A stretch of DNA of 31,911 nt, from positions 1 through 31,911 of the forward strand of contig CAUBWJ010000024.1 in NCBI GenBank assembly GCA_958439725.1, read 5' to 3'. The stretch comes from an uncultured Muribaculaceae bacterium (lineage in GTDB: Bacteria; Bacteroidota; Bacteroidia; Bacteroidales; Muribaculaceae). Below, piece by piece: positions 7,564-15,085 of the stretch; positions within the stretch are counted from its first letter, which is position 1, and each line of letters starts with the position of its first letter. Both the position numbers and the translations under genes were made by a program. The notes beneath the pieces were generated by a model. The model did no database searches. It was not told where the DNA came from and saw nothing but the letters and a program-made list of their open reading frames with translations.

Positions 7564-8412
7564 ATGACATTCCGTAATCTTTTCCTTGCTGCCCCGCTGC
7601 TTATGCTTGTCGCAGCCTGCGGTCCCTCTCATCCTGCCGATTCCTCGAATCCATCACCCGGAGGGGCGGAAATTGAGGAATTCCCCATCAACACCACTCT
7701 TCTCACATCGTCGGAAACCTATTTCGGTGTGCCCGACTCCGTTCTCGGCGACACCTATCTCACGCTCACTGCCTCGATTCTCTGGCCCGAAAAGGTGTCT
7801 GACCGCGATATCCGCCCGCTTCAGGACACAATAATGCATGTGGCTTTTCCGGCAAGTTCCGACAATAATCCCCGCCATGCCATCAGGGAATTCGTTACGG
7901 ATGTGAGCGCTTACCAGCTTGGTAAAATGAAACCGGTCGATAAAGTAAAGAAGGTGGGGGAATCGGTAAGAAGCTATTATTCCGAGGTAAGCGGACGGCT
8001 GATTGAGGTCAACGAGCAATCATGCACTTATCTGATTTCTTTCTCCGAATATATGGGCGGAGCGCATCCCAACCATGCATCGGTGGTGATGAGCTACGAT
8101 TTTACCCGTGGCAAGTGCATCGATTATGCCTATCTGTTCAAGGAGGGAGCCGACTCGAAGCTCCAGGGGCTTATTCTTGAATCGCTTGCGGCCAATATGG
8201 CTGTCTCCGTCAAGGAGCTTGACTCGGAGCTTCTGGTAAAGCCCCTGCCGGTGTCTAAGGATGTGTATGTGCTCAACGGAATGCTTGTGTTCCATTACAA
8301 TCCCTATGACATCCTGCCTTACAACTACGGCACTATCGACGTGGACGTGGCTCCTTATCAGGTCAGGGACTACCTTACTCCTGAAGCCTACCGGATGCTT
8401 GTGGAGAACTGA
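7564..8412 (+). CDS. DUF3298/DUF4163-type lipoprotein (RsiV-like fold)
   Basis: The 282-residue product has a type II signal peptide with lipobox VAAC (Cys19), then a low-complexity Ser/Pro linker. The body fits the DUF4163-DUF3298 pair known from the extracellular part of RsiV: a central YLISFSEYMGGAHPNH segment, a GKCIDYAYLFKEG stretch followed by a helical part, and a C-terminal NPYDILPYNYGTIDVDVAPYQV segment. In RsiV this fold binds lysozyme, but here there is no anti-sigma domain or transmembrane anchor, so that role should not be assumed. It is single, with its own promoter and a bidirectional terminator shared with trpS. Envelope location is likely; the function is unknown. Confidence 0.8.
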   Translation: MTFRNLFLAAPLLMLVAACGPSHPADSSNPSPGGAEIEEFPINTTLLTSSETYFGVPDSVLGDTYLTLTASILWPEKVSDRDIRPLQDTIMHVAFPASSDNNPRHAIREFVTDVSAYQLGKMKPVDKVKKVGESVRSYYSEVSGRLIEVNEQSCTYLISFSEYMGGAHPNHASVVMSYDFTRGKCIDYAYLFKEGADSKLQGLILESLAANMAVSVKELDSELLVKPLPVSKDVYVLNGMLVFHYNPYDILPYNYGTIDVDVAPYQVRDYLTPEAYRMLVEN

Positions 8413-8443
8413 GCGCCAGAAGCCGACTGCAGTCACGATAAAA

Positions 8444-8480
8444 GGCGGTGTGTAAGTTTTCAGATACCTTACACACCGCC
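8444..8480. terminator. Bidirectional terminator between the lipoprotein gene and trpS
   Basis: A 13-bp perfect stem, GGCGGTGTGTAAG (8444-8456) with CTTACACACCGCC (8468-8480), has an 11-nt loop. TCTTTACTTT follows on the plus strand and TTTTAT on the minus strand. It sits between convergent genes and can serve both. Confidence 0.85.
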
Positions 8481-8506
8481 TCTTTACTTTGCGTTGTCGG
8501 GGAAAA

Positions 8507-9565
8507 TCAATAGAATTTGCGTATGCCCATGATTTCGCGGGCTTCGGCAAGGGTTGCGGCCGCGCGTTCGCGTGCGCGCTCGGCGCCTATTTTCACGGCG
8601 CGCGCCAGATAGGCGTCGTCGTTCTGGATATCGAGGATGCGCTCACGGATGGGGAGCGTGATTTTCAGCAGGTCCTCGGCGAGCTGCTTCTTCATGTCGC
8701 CATAGCGGATGGAGCAGTCGGCGTACGCGTCGCGGTAATGTTTCACTACATCGGGAGCGCAGGCAAGGTCCATCAGTGTGAAAATGTTTTCCACCGGCTG
8801 GCTCACGGGCTGGTTGGGAGTCTTGGGACCTTCGTCGGTTACGGCGCGCATCACCTTTTTACGCAGAGTCTTCTCGTCGTCTATGAGATAGATGCAGTTG
8901 CCTTCGCTCTTGCCCATCTTGCCCGAACCGTCCAGACCGGGAACTTTCACGGCGTTCGCGCCGAAGTTGAAGTTCTGCGGTTCGGGGAAAAGCTCTACGC
9001 CGTAGAAAGAATTGAATCGGCGTGCGAAGCGTCGGGTAAGCTCCAGATGCTGTTCCTGGTCTTTCCCCACGGGAACCTTGTGGGCTTTCTGTATGAGGAT
9101 ATCAACGGCCATCAGGGTAGGATAGGTGAGTAGGCCTGCGTTCACGCGCTTGTTGGAATCGGTGCCTATTATCTCTTTCTCAATGTCGTCACTGTCGCTC
9201 TTTATGCCAAGGGCCTTGCGCGCCTTGTCCTTGAACGCGGCTGTGCGCATCAGTTCGCCGATGCCCACGTGCATGTTCAGCAGCAGATACAGTTCCGAAA
9301 CCTCAGGCACGTCGCTCTGGATGAAAATGGTGGATTTCTCGGGGTCCAGTCCTGCGGCAAGGTATTCGGAGAGAATGTTCTTTACGTTGGTGTGGAGTTG
9401 TGCCGGATCAGGATTTGTGGTCAGGGCGTGAAGGTCGGCCACGAAAAACATATTGTCGTAAGAGGGATCGTCCTGCATCCTCACGAAGTTGCGCAGGGCG
9501 CCGTAATAATTGCCTAAATGGAGATTGCCGGTGGGACGTATTCCACTCAATACTATTTCTTTCAT
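8507..9565 (-). CDS. trpS: Tryptophanyl-tRNA synthetase
   Basis: TrpRS charges tRNA-Trp in the cytoplasm. The 352-residue class I enzyme carries the HIGH-type motif as HLGN (16-19, in PTGNLHLGNYYGAL) and the KMSKS-type motif as KMGKS (216-220, followed by EGN). Other family signatures are YPTLMAVDILIQ and PVGKDQEQHLELTRR. Length is normal for bacterial TrpRS. It lies 41 bases downstream of the outer-membrane barrel gene on the same strand and may be co-transcribed with it; no separate promoter was recognised in that gap. It ends at the bidirectional terminator 8444-8480. Confidence 0.97.
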   Translation of the reverse strand: MKEIVLSGIRPTGNLHLGNYYGALRNFVRMQDDPSYDNMFFVADLHALTTNPDPAQLHTNVKNILSEYLAAGLDPEKSTIFIQSDVPEVSELYLLLNMHVGIGELMRTAAFKDKARKALGIKSDSDDIEKEIIGTDSNKRVNAGLLTYPTLMAVDILIQKAHKVPVGKDQEQHLELTRRFARRFNSFYGVELFPEPQNFNFGANAVKVPGLDGSGKMGKSEGNCIYLIDDEKTLRKKVMRAVTDEGPKTPNQPVSQPVENIFTLMDLACAPDVVKHYRDAYADCSIRYGDMKKQLAEDLLKITLPIRERILDIQNDDAYLARAVKIGAERARERAAATLAEAREIMGIRKFY

Positions 9566-9606
9566 CTGATTTCTGATTGTTGTTATGGTTGTTATAGCCG
9601 GGCTTC

Positions 9607-10368
9607 TCAGAAACGGTAGCCCAGCATTGCATGTACTGAATAATTATGGATATTGGGATTTCTCACTCCTATCTGTTCGGCGGTGTTCTTCATGCCGATC
9701 TGGAACCGTGCGCCCACGGTGAGATGGGGCCCGAAGTGCAGGTCGGTTGCAAGATGCAGTCCGATATCGCCGCGATGGAAGCGGCTCAGGAACGTTGACG
9801 GAGAGTGAAAATAGTCTGTCTCGACTTTTTCGCTTTGGGGCACGAGCTGGTTCAGGTCGTTGAGTTCGGCGCGGTAAGTGTGACGGTGCTGATAACCGGC
9901 AAATCCGAATCCGTAGTAGAAACCGGCATTCAGAATCCACCGCATGCTGCGCATTGGATTGAAGCGGAAGCTCACGAACACAGGCACATTCAGGTAGTAG
10001 GCGCGGTTGTTGATGAACAGGGAGCTTACACTCAGGTTGTTCGGGCCCACCACTGCCATGTCTACATTGTAGTTGTTGACCATCACGTCAAGTGAAGTGC
10101 CGAGGCCGAGGAAGTTCGACAGGCCGAAAACAGCGCTTCCTCCTATACCGCCCGAGAATCCCATGTTTATGTTGAGGTCTTTTATTTCGGGAAAGCACGA
10201 GCGGTAATTCTGGGTGACCGACGAAGAGCCGGCCAGCAGGTGGATTTCAGGCTCTATAAATTTTTCGGCAGGGCCAAAATCCACAAAGTTATGGGATGTC
10301 GCAGCAGGGGCTGCGCCCCATAGAAAGGCGCATACGGCGAGTGCTTTTGTTATAATGTTCAGTTTCAT
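9607..10368 (-). CDS. Small outer-membrane beta-barrel protein
   Basis: The 253-residue product has an N-terminal signal peptide (KLNIITKALAVCAFLWGAAPAATS) and then repeated amphipathic strands with Gly and aromatic residues, such as MGFSGGIGGSAVFGLSNF, WILNAGFYYGFGFAGY and HLTVGARFQIGM. It ends in YRF, the C-terminal aromatic typical of outer-membrane barrels. It resembles the OMP_b-brl family (porin-like or PorT-like barrels) common in Bacteroidetes, probably 8-10 strands. No substrate can be assigned. It is the first gene of a probable two-gene unit with trpS; the pairing has no obvious functional logic. The start codon is preceded by two tandem TAnnTTTG boxes. Confidence 0.75.
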   Translation of the reverse strand: MKLNIITKALAVCAFLWGAAPAATSHNFVDFGPAEKFIEPEIHLLAGSSSVTQNYRSCFPEIKDLNINMGFSGGIGGSAVFGLSNFLGLGTSLDVMVNNYNVDMAVVGPNNLSVSSLFINNRAYYLNVPVFVSFRFNPMRSMRWILNAGFYYGFGFAGYQHRHTYRAELNDLNQLVPQSEKVETDYFHSPSTFLSRFHRGDIGLHLATDLHFGPHLTVGARFQIGMKNTAEQIGVRNPNIHNYSVHAMLGYRF

Positions 10369-10402
10369 AATCGCATTGATGGATTGGTAGCGAAATCACG
10401 CT

Positions 10403-10420
10403 CAAAGTTAATCAAAATTA
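10403..10420 (-). promoter_or_regulatory. Tandem -7 boxes upstream of the barrel protein gene
   Basis: On the minus strand TAATTTTG (10420-10413) and TAACTTTG (10410-10403) are two exact TAnnTTTG boxes ten bases apart, 35-52 bases before the start codon. Neither has an exact TTTG at the usual upstream distance, so which is used is unclear. The opposing yitT promoter begins 12 bases away. Confidence 0.45.
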
Positions 10421-10431
10421 TTTGAAAATGT

Positions 10432-10462
10432 TTTGAGGAAATATGCCTATCGCGTAACTTTG
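10432..10462 (+). promoter_or_regulatory. Bacteroidetes-type promoter of the yitT operon
   Basis: TTTG (10432-10435), a 19-nt spacer and TAACTTTG (10455-10462) match the consensus exactly. The start near 10469 gives a long leader of about 160 nt before the ATG at 10631. The leader contains a GTCAT/ATGAC inverted repeat (about 10522-10541), a CGGCA/TGCCG hairpin (10603-10614) and an 18-codon open frame (10484-10540). Confidence 0.72.
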
Positions 10463-10630
10463 CGATGTAAAAGACACAGCAGGATGTTTCTTCTCCCGGG
10501 CCCTCAGTCTTTGGCTGATTTGTCATGCCTCGAGATATGACGCATTGGTTCAGGCGGATAGAAAAACCTTGCGGGAGTGTCGGAATAAAGTTAACCTTAA
10601 ACCGGCAGATGCCGTAGCACATTCTTGCTT

Positions 10631-11593
10631 ATGAAATACTCTCCCAGAAATCTCTGGATGTCATCGCGCGATTACATGTTTATCGCGTTCGGCATTTTTC
10701 TTTATGCCTTCGGCTTTTCGGCGTTTATTTTTCCCGAAAAAGTGGTGATGGGCGGTCTGGCCGGTTTCGGCACTCTGGTCTATTTCATTACCGAGCGGTT
10801 GTTCGGCTATGGCATCCCTGTTGCAGTCACATCCTACGCCATGAACCTCTTCCTGCTCGCTCTGGCCTTCCGGTCCGTAGGAAAACAGTTTGTAATCCGT
10901 ACCATTTTCGGAGCCACATGCATCTCGCTGTTCATAGGTTTGCTTCAGCCATTCTTCCCTGAGCCGATGGTCCAGCAGCAGACGTTCATGAACATTATAA
11001 TAGGAGCCATCCTGTGTGGTATAGGCATAGGAGTGGCTTTCACCCACAACGGCAGCACGGGCGGAACCGACATCATTGCCGCTATGGTGTCCAAGCATTC
11101 CAATGTGACGATAGGCCGAATGATGCTGTATGTCGATATGTGTATCATCTCATCTTCGTTCATCCTTTTTCATCAGATTGACAAGGTGGTTTATGGTTTC
11201 GTTATTCTTGTGATCGTTTCGTATATGGCCGACCTTATTATCGACACCAGCCGCCAGGCCGTGCAGTTCACCATCTTCTCTCCTCATTGGGAGAAGATTG
11301 CCACCGAAATCAACAACAAGGCCAACCGCGGCTGCACCGTAATCGACGGAATGGGATGGTATACCCGCCGCGACGTGAAGATACTTCTGGTGATGTGCCG
11401 CAAGATCGAGTCCGTTACCATATTCCGTATCATAAAGAATATCGACGAGAATGCCTTTATCACCCAAGCTAACGTCAACGGTGTGTATGGCGAGGGGTTC
11501 GATGCCCTGAAGCTCCGTGTGCCGCCAAAGAAGGCTCACGACCATTCTACTCCCGAACAGCGCGCGAACGACGATGCTGATGTGAAGGCATAA
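10631..11593 (+). CDS. YitT family membrane protein (DUF161 plus DUF2179)
   Basis: The 320-residue protein has five to six hydrophobic segments in its first 210 residues, beginning DYMFIAFGIFLYAFGFSAFIFPEK, followed by VVMGGLAGFGTLVYF and the glycine-rich IIIGAILCGIGIGVAFTHNGSTGGTDIIA typical of YitT proteins. The soluble C-terminal part (about 215-300, ATEINNKANRGCTVIDGMGWYTRRDVKILLVMCRK) is a DUF2179 domain. Transport function has been proposed for the family but its substrate is not known. I use ATG 10631 rather than an in-frame TTG at 10625. It opens a three-gene operon: the next start is 16 bases after its stop. Inner-membrane location is clear from the hydrophobicity. Confidence 0.92.
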   Translation: MKYSPRNLWMSSRDYMFIAFGIFLYAFGFSAFIFPEKVVMGGLAGFGTLVYFITERLFGYGIPVAVTSYAMNLFLLALAFRSVGKQFVIRTIFGATCISLFIGLLQPFFPEPMVQQQTFMNIIIGAILCGIGIGVAFTHNGSTGGTDIIAAMVSKHSNVTIGRMMLYVDMCIISSSFILFHQIDKVVYGFVILVIVSYMADLIIDTSRQAVQFTIFSPHWEKIATEINNKANRGCTVIDGMGWYTRRDVKILLVMCRKIESVTIFRIIKNIDENAFITQANVNGVYGEGFDALKLRVPPKKAHDHSTPEQRANDDADVKA

Positions 11594-11609
11594 GCGGAGG
11601 CATACACTT

Positions 11610-12257
11610 ATGGCCGACAATTATCTTGAGCGCAAAATGGAGGAATACCGCTCCGGCAAGCTGTCGGCGCGCGTGAAATCCGGCGTTTCCCGTTCGCTTC
11701 CCAAGGGAAAGATTGCCGTTGATTTTCCGCCACGCACTATAATATTGGCAGCCGCTGCTATTGGGCCGGTGTGTCGTGCCGTTGTCAAATCTTTCATCGA
11801 TGCCGGATGCCGTGTGGCTCTCGTAAGTGCCAGACATAAGGAGGCTACGGAACTCGCGCGCTCGTTCGGCGCGAGATTTTATCCTGTTGCCGGTTTCTCT
11901 CCGGCTTCGCTTGATTCCGTTCTTGATTCCGTTGTGGAGGATGTGACTTCCCACTGGAATATTCCCGATACATTTATATCTGTCTCTGACGGCAAGGACG
12001 CCGAGGCGAATAATGTGTTCCTGACTATGGATTACAGAGGTTTTGAACAAACCCCGGGTACATTGCGTATTATAAATATCATGGCGGGAGAGGGCTGTGA
12101 TGCTCCCGGCATCTCCTTGAACGGAGCGCCCGGTTGCTCCTATGCCCTCCTTGTGCCTGATGCCGGTGACGGTTATGCCTCTGAAACGGCCGCTTTATGT
12201 CTGTACCTGTGCCAGCCTTGCGGCCGCTTTTTCTCCGGCCTTACTGTCTCCGTATAA
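11610..12257 (+). CDS. Degenerate short-chain dehydrogenase-like Rossmann protein
   Basis: The 215-residue protein begins with a charged helix (MADNYLERKMEEYRSGK) and then a Rossmann-like beta-alpha-beta unit from about residue 43. The segment IILAAAAIGPVCRAVV stands where SDR enzymes have the glycine-rich TGxxxGIG, and the next strand CRVALVSARH fits the cofactor-specificity strand. The dinucleotide motif is largely lost, and I find no YxxxK catalytic pair, so enzymatic dehydrogenase activity is doubtful. The mid part (SVVEDVTSHWNIPDTFISVSDG) is in the place of the SDR NNAG strand. It has a good Shine-Dalgarno-like GGAGG about 10 bases upstream, unlike most genes here. It sits between yitT and the ADP-ribosylglycohydrolase gene with short gaps, so all three are probably co-expressed. 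Function unknown. Confidence 0.6.
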   Translation: MADNYLERKMEEYRSGKLSARVKSGVSRSLPKGKIAVDFPPRTIILAAAAIGPVCRAVVKSFIDAGCRVALVSARHKEATELARSFGARFYPVAGFSPASLDSVLDSVVEDVTSHWNIPDTFISVSDGKDAEANNVFLTMDYRGFEQTPGTLRIINIMAGEGCDAPGISLNGAPGCSYALLVPDAGDGYASETAALCLYLCQPCGRFFSGLTVSV

Positions 12258-12283
12258 AAACGGATTAAAGCATTCATTCTGAA

Positions 12284-13105
12284 ATGATAGGAAGCATAAT
12301 TGGCGATATTGTGGGCAGTATTTATGAGTTCGACAATATCCACACGAAGGATTTCGAGTTGTTCACCCCCGCGATGAGCTATACCGACGACAGTATTCTC
12401 ACCTTTGCCACGGCCGAATGGCTTCTGCGGGGAGGTTCGGTGGCGCGTCTGTATGCCCGTTATGTGGCCGAGTATCCTGCGCCCGTGGGGAATTATGGCC
12501 CGATGTTCGAGGAATGGGCCTCGGAGGCTGCCAAAGGAGAAATTCCGGCGCCTTACAACAGTTGCGGCAACGGCGCGGCAATGCGTGTGGGGCCGGTAGG
12601 ATGGGCTTCCGACAGCCTTGAACGCACGCTTGAGCTGGCTGAAGAGTCGGCCTGCTGCACTCACAATCATCCCGAAGGAATAAAGGGGGCTAAAGCGGTG
12701 GCTCATTCTGTTTTCCTTGCCCGTCATGGAGCCGAGGCCCGGGAAATAGAGAGGGTGATAAGCCGGGAATATGGTTATGATCTCTCCGTGCCGGTGTGCG
12801 ACCTGCAGCGTCGTTATTCATGGAACGGTATGGACGGCAGTGGCAACGGCGGCACATGTCGGGACAGCGTGCCTCAGGCAATCTCCTGCGCTTTGCAGGC
12901 CGAGGATTTCGAGGACGCCGTGCGCAACGCCATATCCATTGGCGGCGACAGTGATACCATAGGATGTATAGCCGGCAGCATAGCCGAACCGCTTTTCGGC
13001 GTTCCTCTGGATATTTACCGTAAGGCGAAGACCTATCTCACACCGGAGCTTATTAAAATCCTCGATAATTTCGAAGGTAAATTCGGTAGCATGGTTCCGG
13101 CATAA
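12284..13105 (+). CDS. ADP-ribosylglycohydrolase family protein
   Basis: Members of this family (DraG/ARH) remove ADP-ribose from proteins or small molecules using two Mg ions. The 273-residue protein keeps the metal-binding motifs: GDIVGSIYE near the N-terminus, TDDS at 34-37, and IGGDSDTIG at 219-227. CGNGAAMR (94-101) and THNHPEG (126-132) also fit the family. All expected acidic ligands are present, so it should be active. Length is normal. It is the third gene of the yitT operon, 26 bases after the SDR-like gene, and ends at a strong hairpin. No ADP-ribosyltransferase partner is seen in the window, so the substrate (protein-linked, nucleic-acid-linked or free ADP-ribose derivative) cannot be named. 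Confidence 0.9.
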   Translation: MIGSIIGDIVGSIYEFDNIHTKDFELFTPAMSYTDDSILTFATAEWLLRGGSVARLYARYVAEYPAPVGNYGPMFEEWASEAAKGEIPAPYNSCGNGAAMRVGPVGWASDSLERTLELAEESACCTHNHPEGIKGAKAVAHSVFLARHGAEAREIERVISREYGYDLSVPVCDLQRRYSWNGMDGSGNGGTCRDSVPQAISCALQAEDFEDAVRNAISIGGDSDTIGCIAGSIAEPLFGVPLDIYRKAKTYLTPELIKILDNFEGKFGSMVPA

Positions 13106-13124
13106 CCCCGATAATAGAAAGAAC

Positions 13125-13172
13125 AGCAGGCGGCGTATCAATTGATTTTGACACGCCGCCTGCTATTTTTTT
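13125..13172. terminator. Terminator between the ADP-ribosylglycohydrolase and EFR1 genes
   Basis: AGCAGGCGGCGT (13125-13136) pairs with ACGCCGCCTGCT (13153-13164), a 12-bp perfect stem; a run of eight T follows on the plus strand. The loop-to-stem junction again reads TTTTGACAC. It lies between convergent genes; the minus side has only short T-runs. Confidence 0.88.
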
Positions 13173-13186
13173 TATATTGAGGGGAT

Positions 13187-13975
13187 TTATCTGCCCGGAT
13201 CGTAATCCCTGAGCGCTTTGTCGGGGCCCGGGTAGCGGCCTTTGCCTCGGGTGAAGGGCCCGTAATCAATTGCTTTCGTCGGGCAGCGGTGCAGGCACCG
13301 CAGACACATGGCGCAGTTCTGCCCCCAACGTGGATGACCGTCTGCGTCCATGATGATGTTTCCCATCGGGCACTCTTTGGCACACAGTCCGCATTTCACA
13401 CATTTGTCGGAAACCCTGAATGGCTTCGACGAGGTGAGCAGCCCCATGAACAGCGGATAGAGCACGCGGGTCTTAAGCCATGCGAATTTGCCTTGAATCA
13501 CATCGTCCACCCGGGCTTCATGCCGGATGCACCGCGCTATATGCTCAACGCGCTCCTTCATCATGTCGAGTTTCCTCACGGTAAGATCCGGGCTGTCGGT
13601 GTCAAAACCGGGTAAAGTAACGTATGTGTTTGGCATAATCACCGAATAGCTTCCTTTCGGCGTCCACCCGCGTTTTCTCACGGCGTTGCGCCATGTGTGG
13701 TGGGCGAGACCTGTGTCGTCGCCGCAGGTCAGTACCAGATGATGCGTGGCCGGAGAGGGAAGTCCGTCGAGACTTACGGTGCGGATAAATCTCTTTACCG
13801 GGGCCGGCATTCCCCAGCTGTAGACGGGAAACACCCATACCACGCGCCTCCATTCCCGCGCGTCGAGCGCACCGGGAGTGGAGGCGGTGATTTGAGTGAT
13901 GTCTTCGTCGAGCTTTCTGCCGAGGCTTCTTGCCACACAAAGACTGTTGCCGTTGCCGGAAAAACAGAATATCAT
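13187..13975 (-). CDS. EFR1-type flavodoxin-ferredoxin fusion
   Basis: The 262-residue protein joins an N-terminal flavodoxin-like domain (IFCFSGNGNSLCVARSLG, the FMN phosphate-binding loop; VWVFPVYSWGMPAPVKRF later) to a C-terminal ferredoxin with two four-cysteine motifs, CVKCGLCAKECP and CAMCLRCLHRCP, which would hold two [4Fe-4S] clusters. This domain order is that of the EFR1 family. The role is electron transfer, with unknown partners. I prefer ATG 13975 (MIFCFSGNGNS) over the in-frame TTG at 13990, because the protein then begins directly at the first beta strand. It is the last gene of the licD-tricorn-Smr operon, 18 bases after the Smr stop. It is a soluble cytoplasmic protein. Confidence 0.9.
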   Translation of the reverse strand: MIFCFSGNGNSLCVARSLGRKLDEDITQITASTPGALDAREWRRVVWVFPVYSWGMPAPVKRFIRTVSLDGLPSPATHHLVLTCGDDTGLAHHTWRNAVRKRGWTPKGSYSVIMPNTYVTLPGFDTDSPDLTVRKLDMMKERVEHIARCIRHEARVDDVIQGKFAWLKTRVLYPLFMGLLTSSKPFRVSDKCVKCGLCAKECPMGNIIMDADGHPRWGQNCAMCLRCLHRCPTKAIDYGPFTRGKGRYPGPDKALRDYDPGR

Positions 13976-13993
13976 TTCAATATTAAACAAGCT

Positions 13994-15085
13994 CTAAATT
14001 GTCACCTGTGTGGCGCCGAATCCGTATTCACGGAACGAGGCGTCCTGCACGTCATGACCCTTGTAACGGTGGTTGAGTTCCTTCATGATGGCGTTGCGGA
14101 GCACTCCTTCGCCTTTTCCGTGGATGAAGATTATCTTCCGTCCTTTGTTGCGGAGATTCTCGTCCATCACTCTGGAAAACTCGTCAATCTGCAGATTGAG
14201 CATGTCGGCGTTCGACATTCCGCGGGTGTTGTCCACCAGTTCGTGGATATGGAGATCTACCACCAGCTTGTCGCCGTCCTGACGCTGACGTGCCTTTTTC
14301 TTCACCACGGGACGCCGGCGCATATCGGCCGCTTTCTTTGTCTTCAGGGCTTTTTCAAGTTCTTTGACATTCGGCTTCTTTTCGGTCACGGGTTTGTCGT
14401 CCTTGACTATATCGAATGCCATTACCTGGCTCTCAAAGTAATCCGTGGGGGCGAAACAGTGGAGCTTTGCGAACTTGGTGGTGTCAATCTTTTTCCGGAA
14501 GTCGATCATTGGCTTCAGTGCGAACTCGCGGTCGCGCTTGAAGGCCACCGCCTGCAGTGAGATGTGGTCCATTTCCGCAAGAGCTTCTACCGGAATCTCC
14601 TCGATAAGGAACTGTATGTTGGGCTCCACAATTCCGCTGTAGCGAAGCTGCCACTCATCTTTTTCACCGGCTTTCCATGAGTAGGAGAAATAGATGTAGT
14701 AATTGGAATCGTTGACCAGAAAGGTCTCGAATCCCGCGGTGGAAAGCTTTTTGATATCTGTCGGCTCGAATGCGAGCTGCAGATTGATGGAATCGCCTCC
14801 GGGAACCTCCTCTACGGCAATTTCAGGCTCGTCGTAAGCCTGGTTTGCCGCGTCAGGGCCCGGTTTGGGCGCAGCGCTTTTTCCGGTGTCGGAGCTTGCC
14901 GGAGTTTCTTTTGCAAGTGCCTTTTCGGTGACGGCCCTGGTGGCCACCACCACGCACTCCTTCAGGAGCACGGGGGTGGTGAAGCCGTCGGGTTCGTCAA
15001 CGTAGGCGATCTTGCCTTCGATTTTTGCTATGCGTCCTCCGCCCACTGCATTGAGGTAGCGGACGGTATCGCCTACTTCTGCCAT
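13994..15085 (-). CDS. DUF2027 and Smr domain protein
   Basis: The 363-residue protein has a small N-terminal beta domain (VGDTVRYLNAVGGGRIAKIEGKIAYV, SH3/Tudor-like), a Pro/Ala/Lys-rich linker (about 55-95), a central DUF2027 region (about 95-230), a basic linker (KTKKAADMRRRPVVKKKARQ) and a C-terminal Smr domain with DLHIHEL (277-283) and HGKGEG (322-327). Smr domains, as in MutS2, are linked to nucleic-acid nicking or ribosome-associated RNA cleavage; this protein has no MutS ATPase part. The fusion with DUF2027 is typical of Bacteroidetes. Its start ATG overlaps the TAA stop of the tricorn gene by one base (TAATG), indicating translational coupling. The cellular role is not established. 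Confidence 0.88.
   Translation of the reverse strand: MAEVGDTVRYLNAVGGGRIAKIEGKIAYVDEPDGFTTPVLLKECVVVATRAVTEKALAKETPASSDTGKSAAPKPGPDAANQAYDEPEIAVEEVPGGDSINLQLAFEPTDIKKLSTAGFETFLVNDSNYYIYFSYSWKAGEKDEWQLRYSGIVEPNIQFLIEEIPVEALAEMDHISLQAVAFKRDREFALKPMIDFRKKIDTTKFAKLHCFAPTDYFESQVMAFDIVKDDKPVTEKKPNVKELEKALKTKKAADMRRRPVVKKKARQRQDGDKLVVDLHIHELVDNTRGMSNADMLNLQIDEFSRVMDENLRNKGRKIIFIHGKGEGVLRNAIMKELNHRYKGHDVQDASFREYGFGATQVTI

Noticed and set aside
10365..10622. Minus-strand open frame of 85 codons between the barrel protein and yitT genes
   Set aside because: It spans the divergent promoters and the yitT leader and lacks any conserved feature.
13976..13990. TTG start for the EFR1 gene
   Set aside because: It adds five residues that are not part of the flavodoxin fold; ATG 13975 starts at the first strand.
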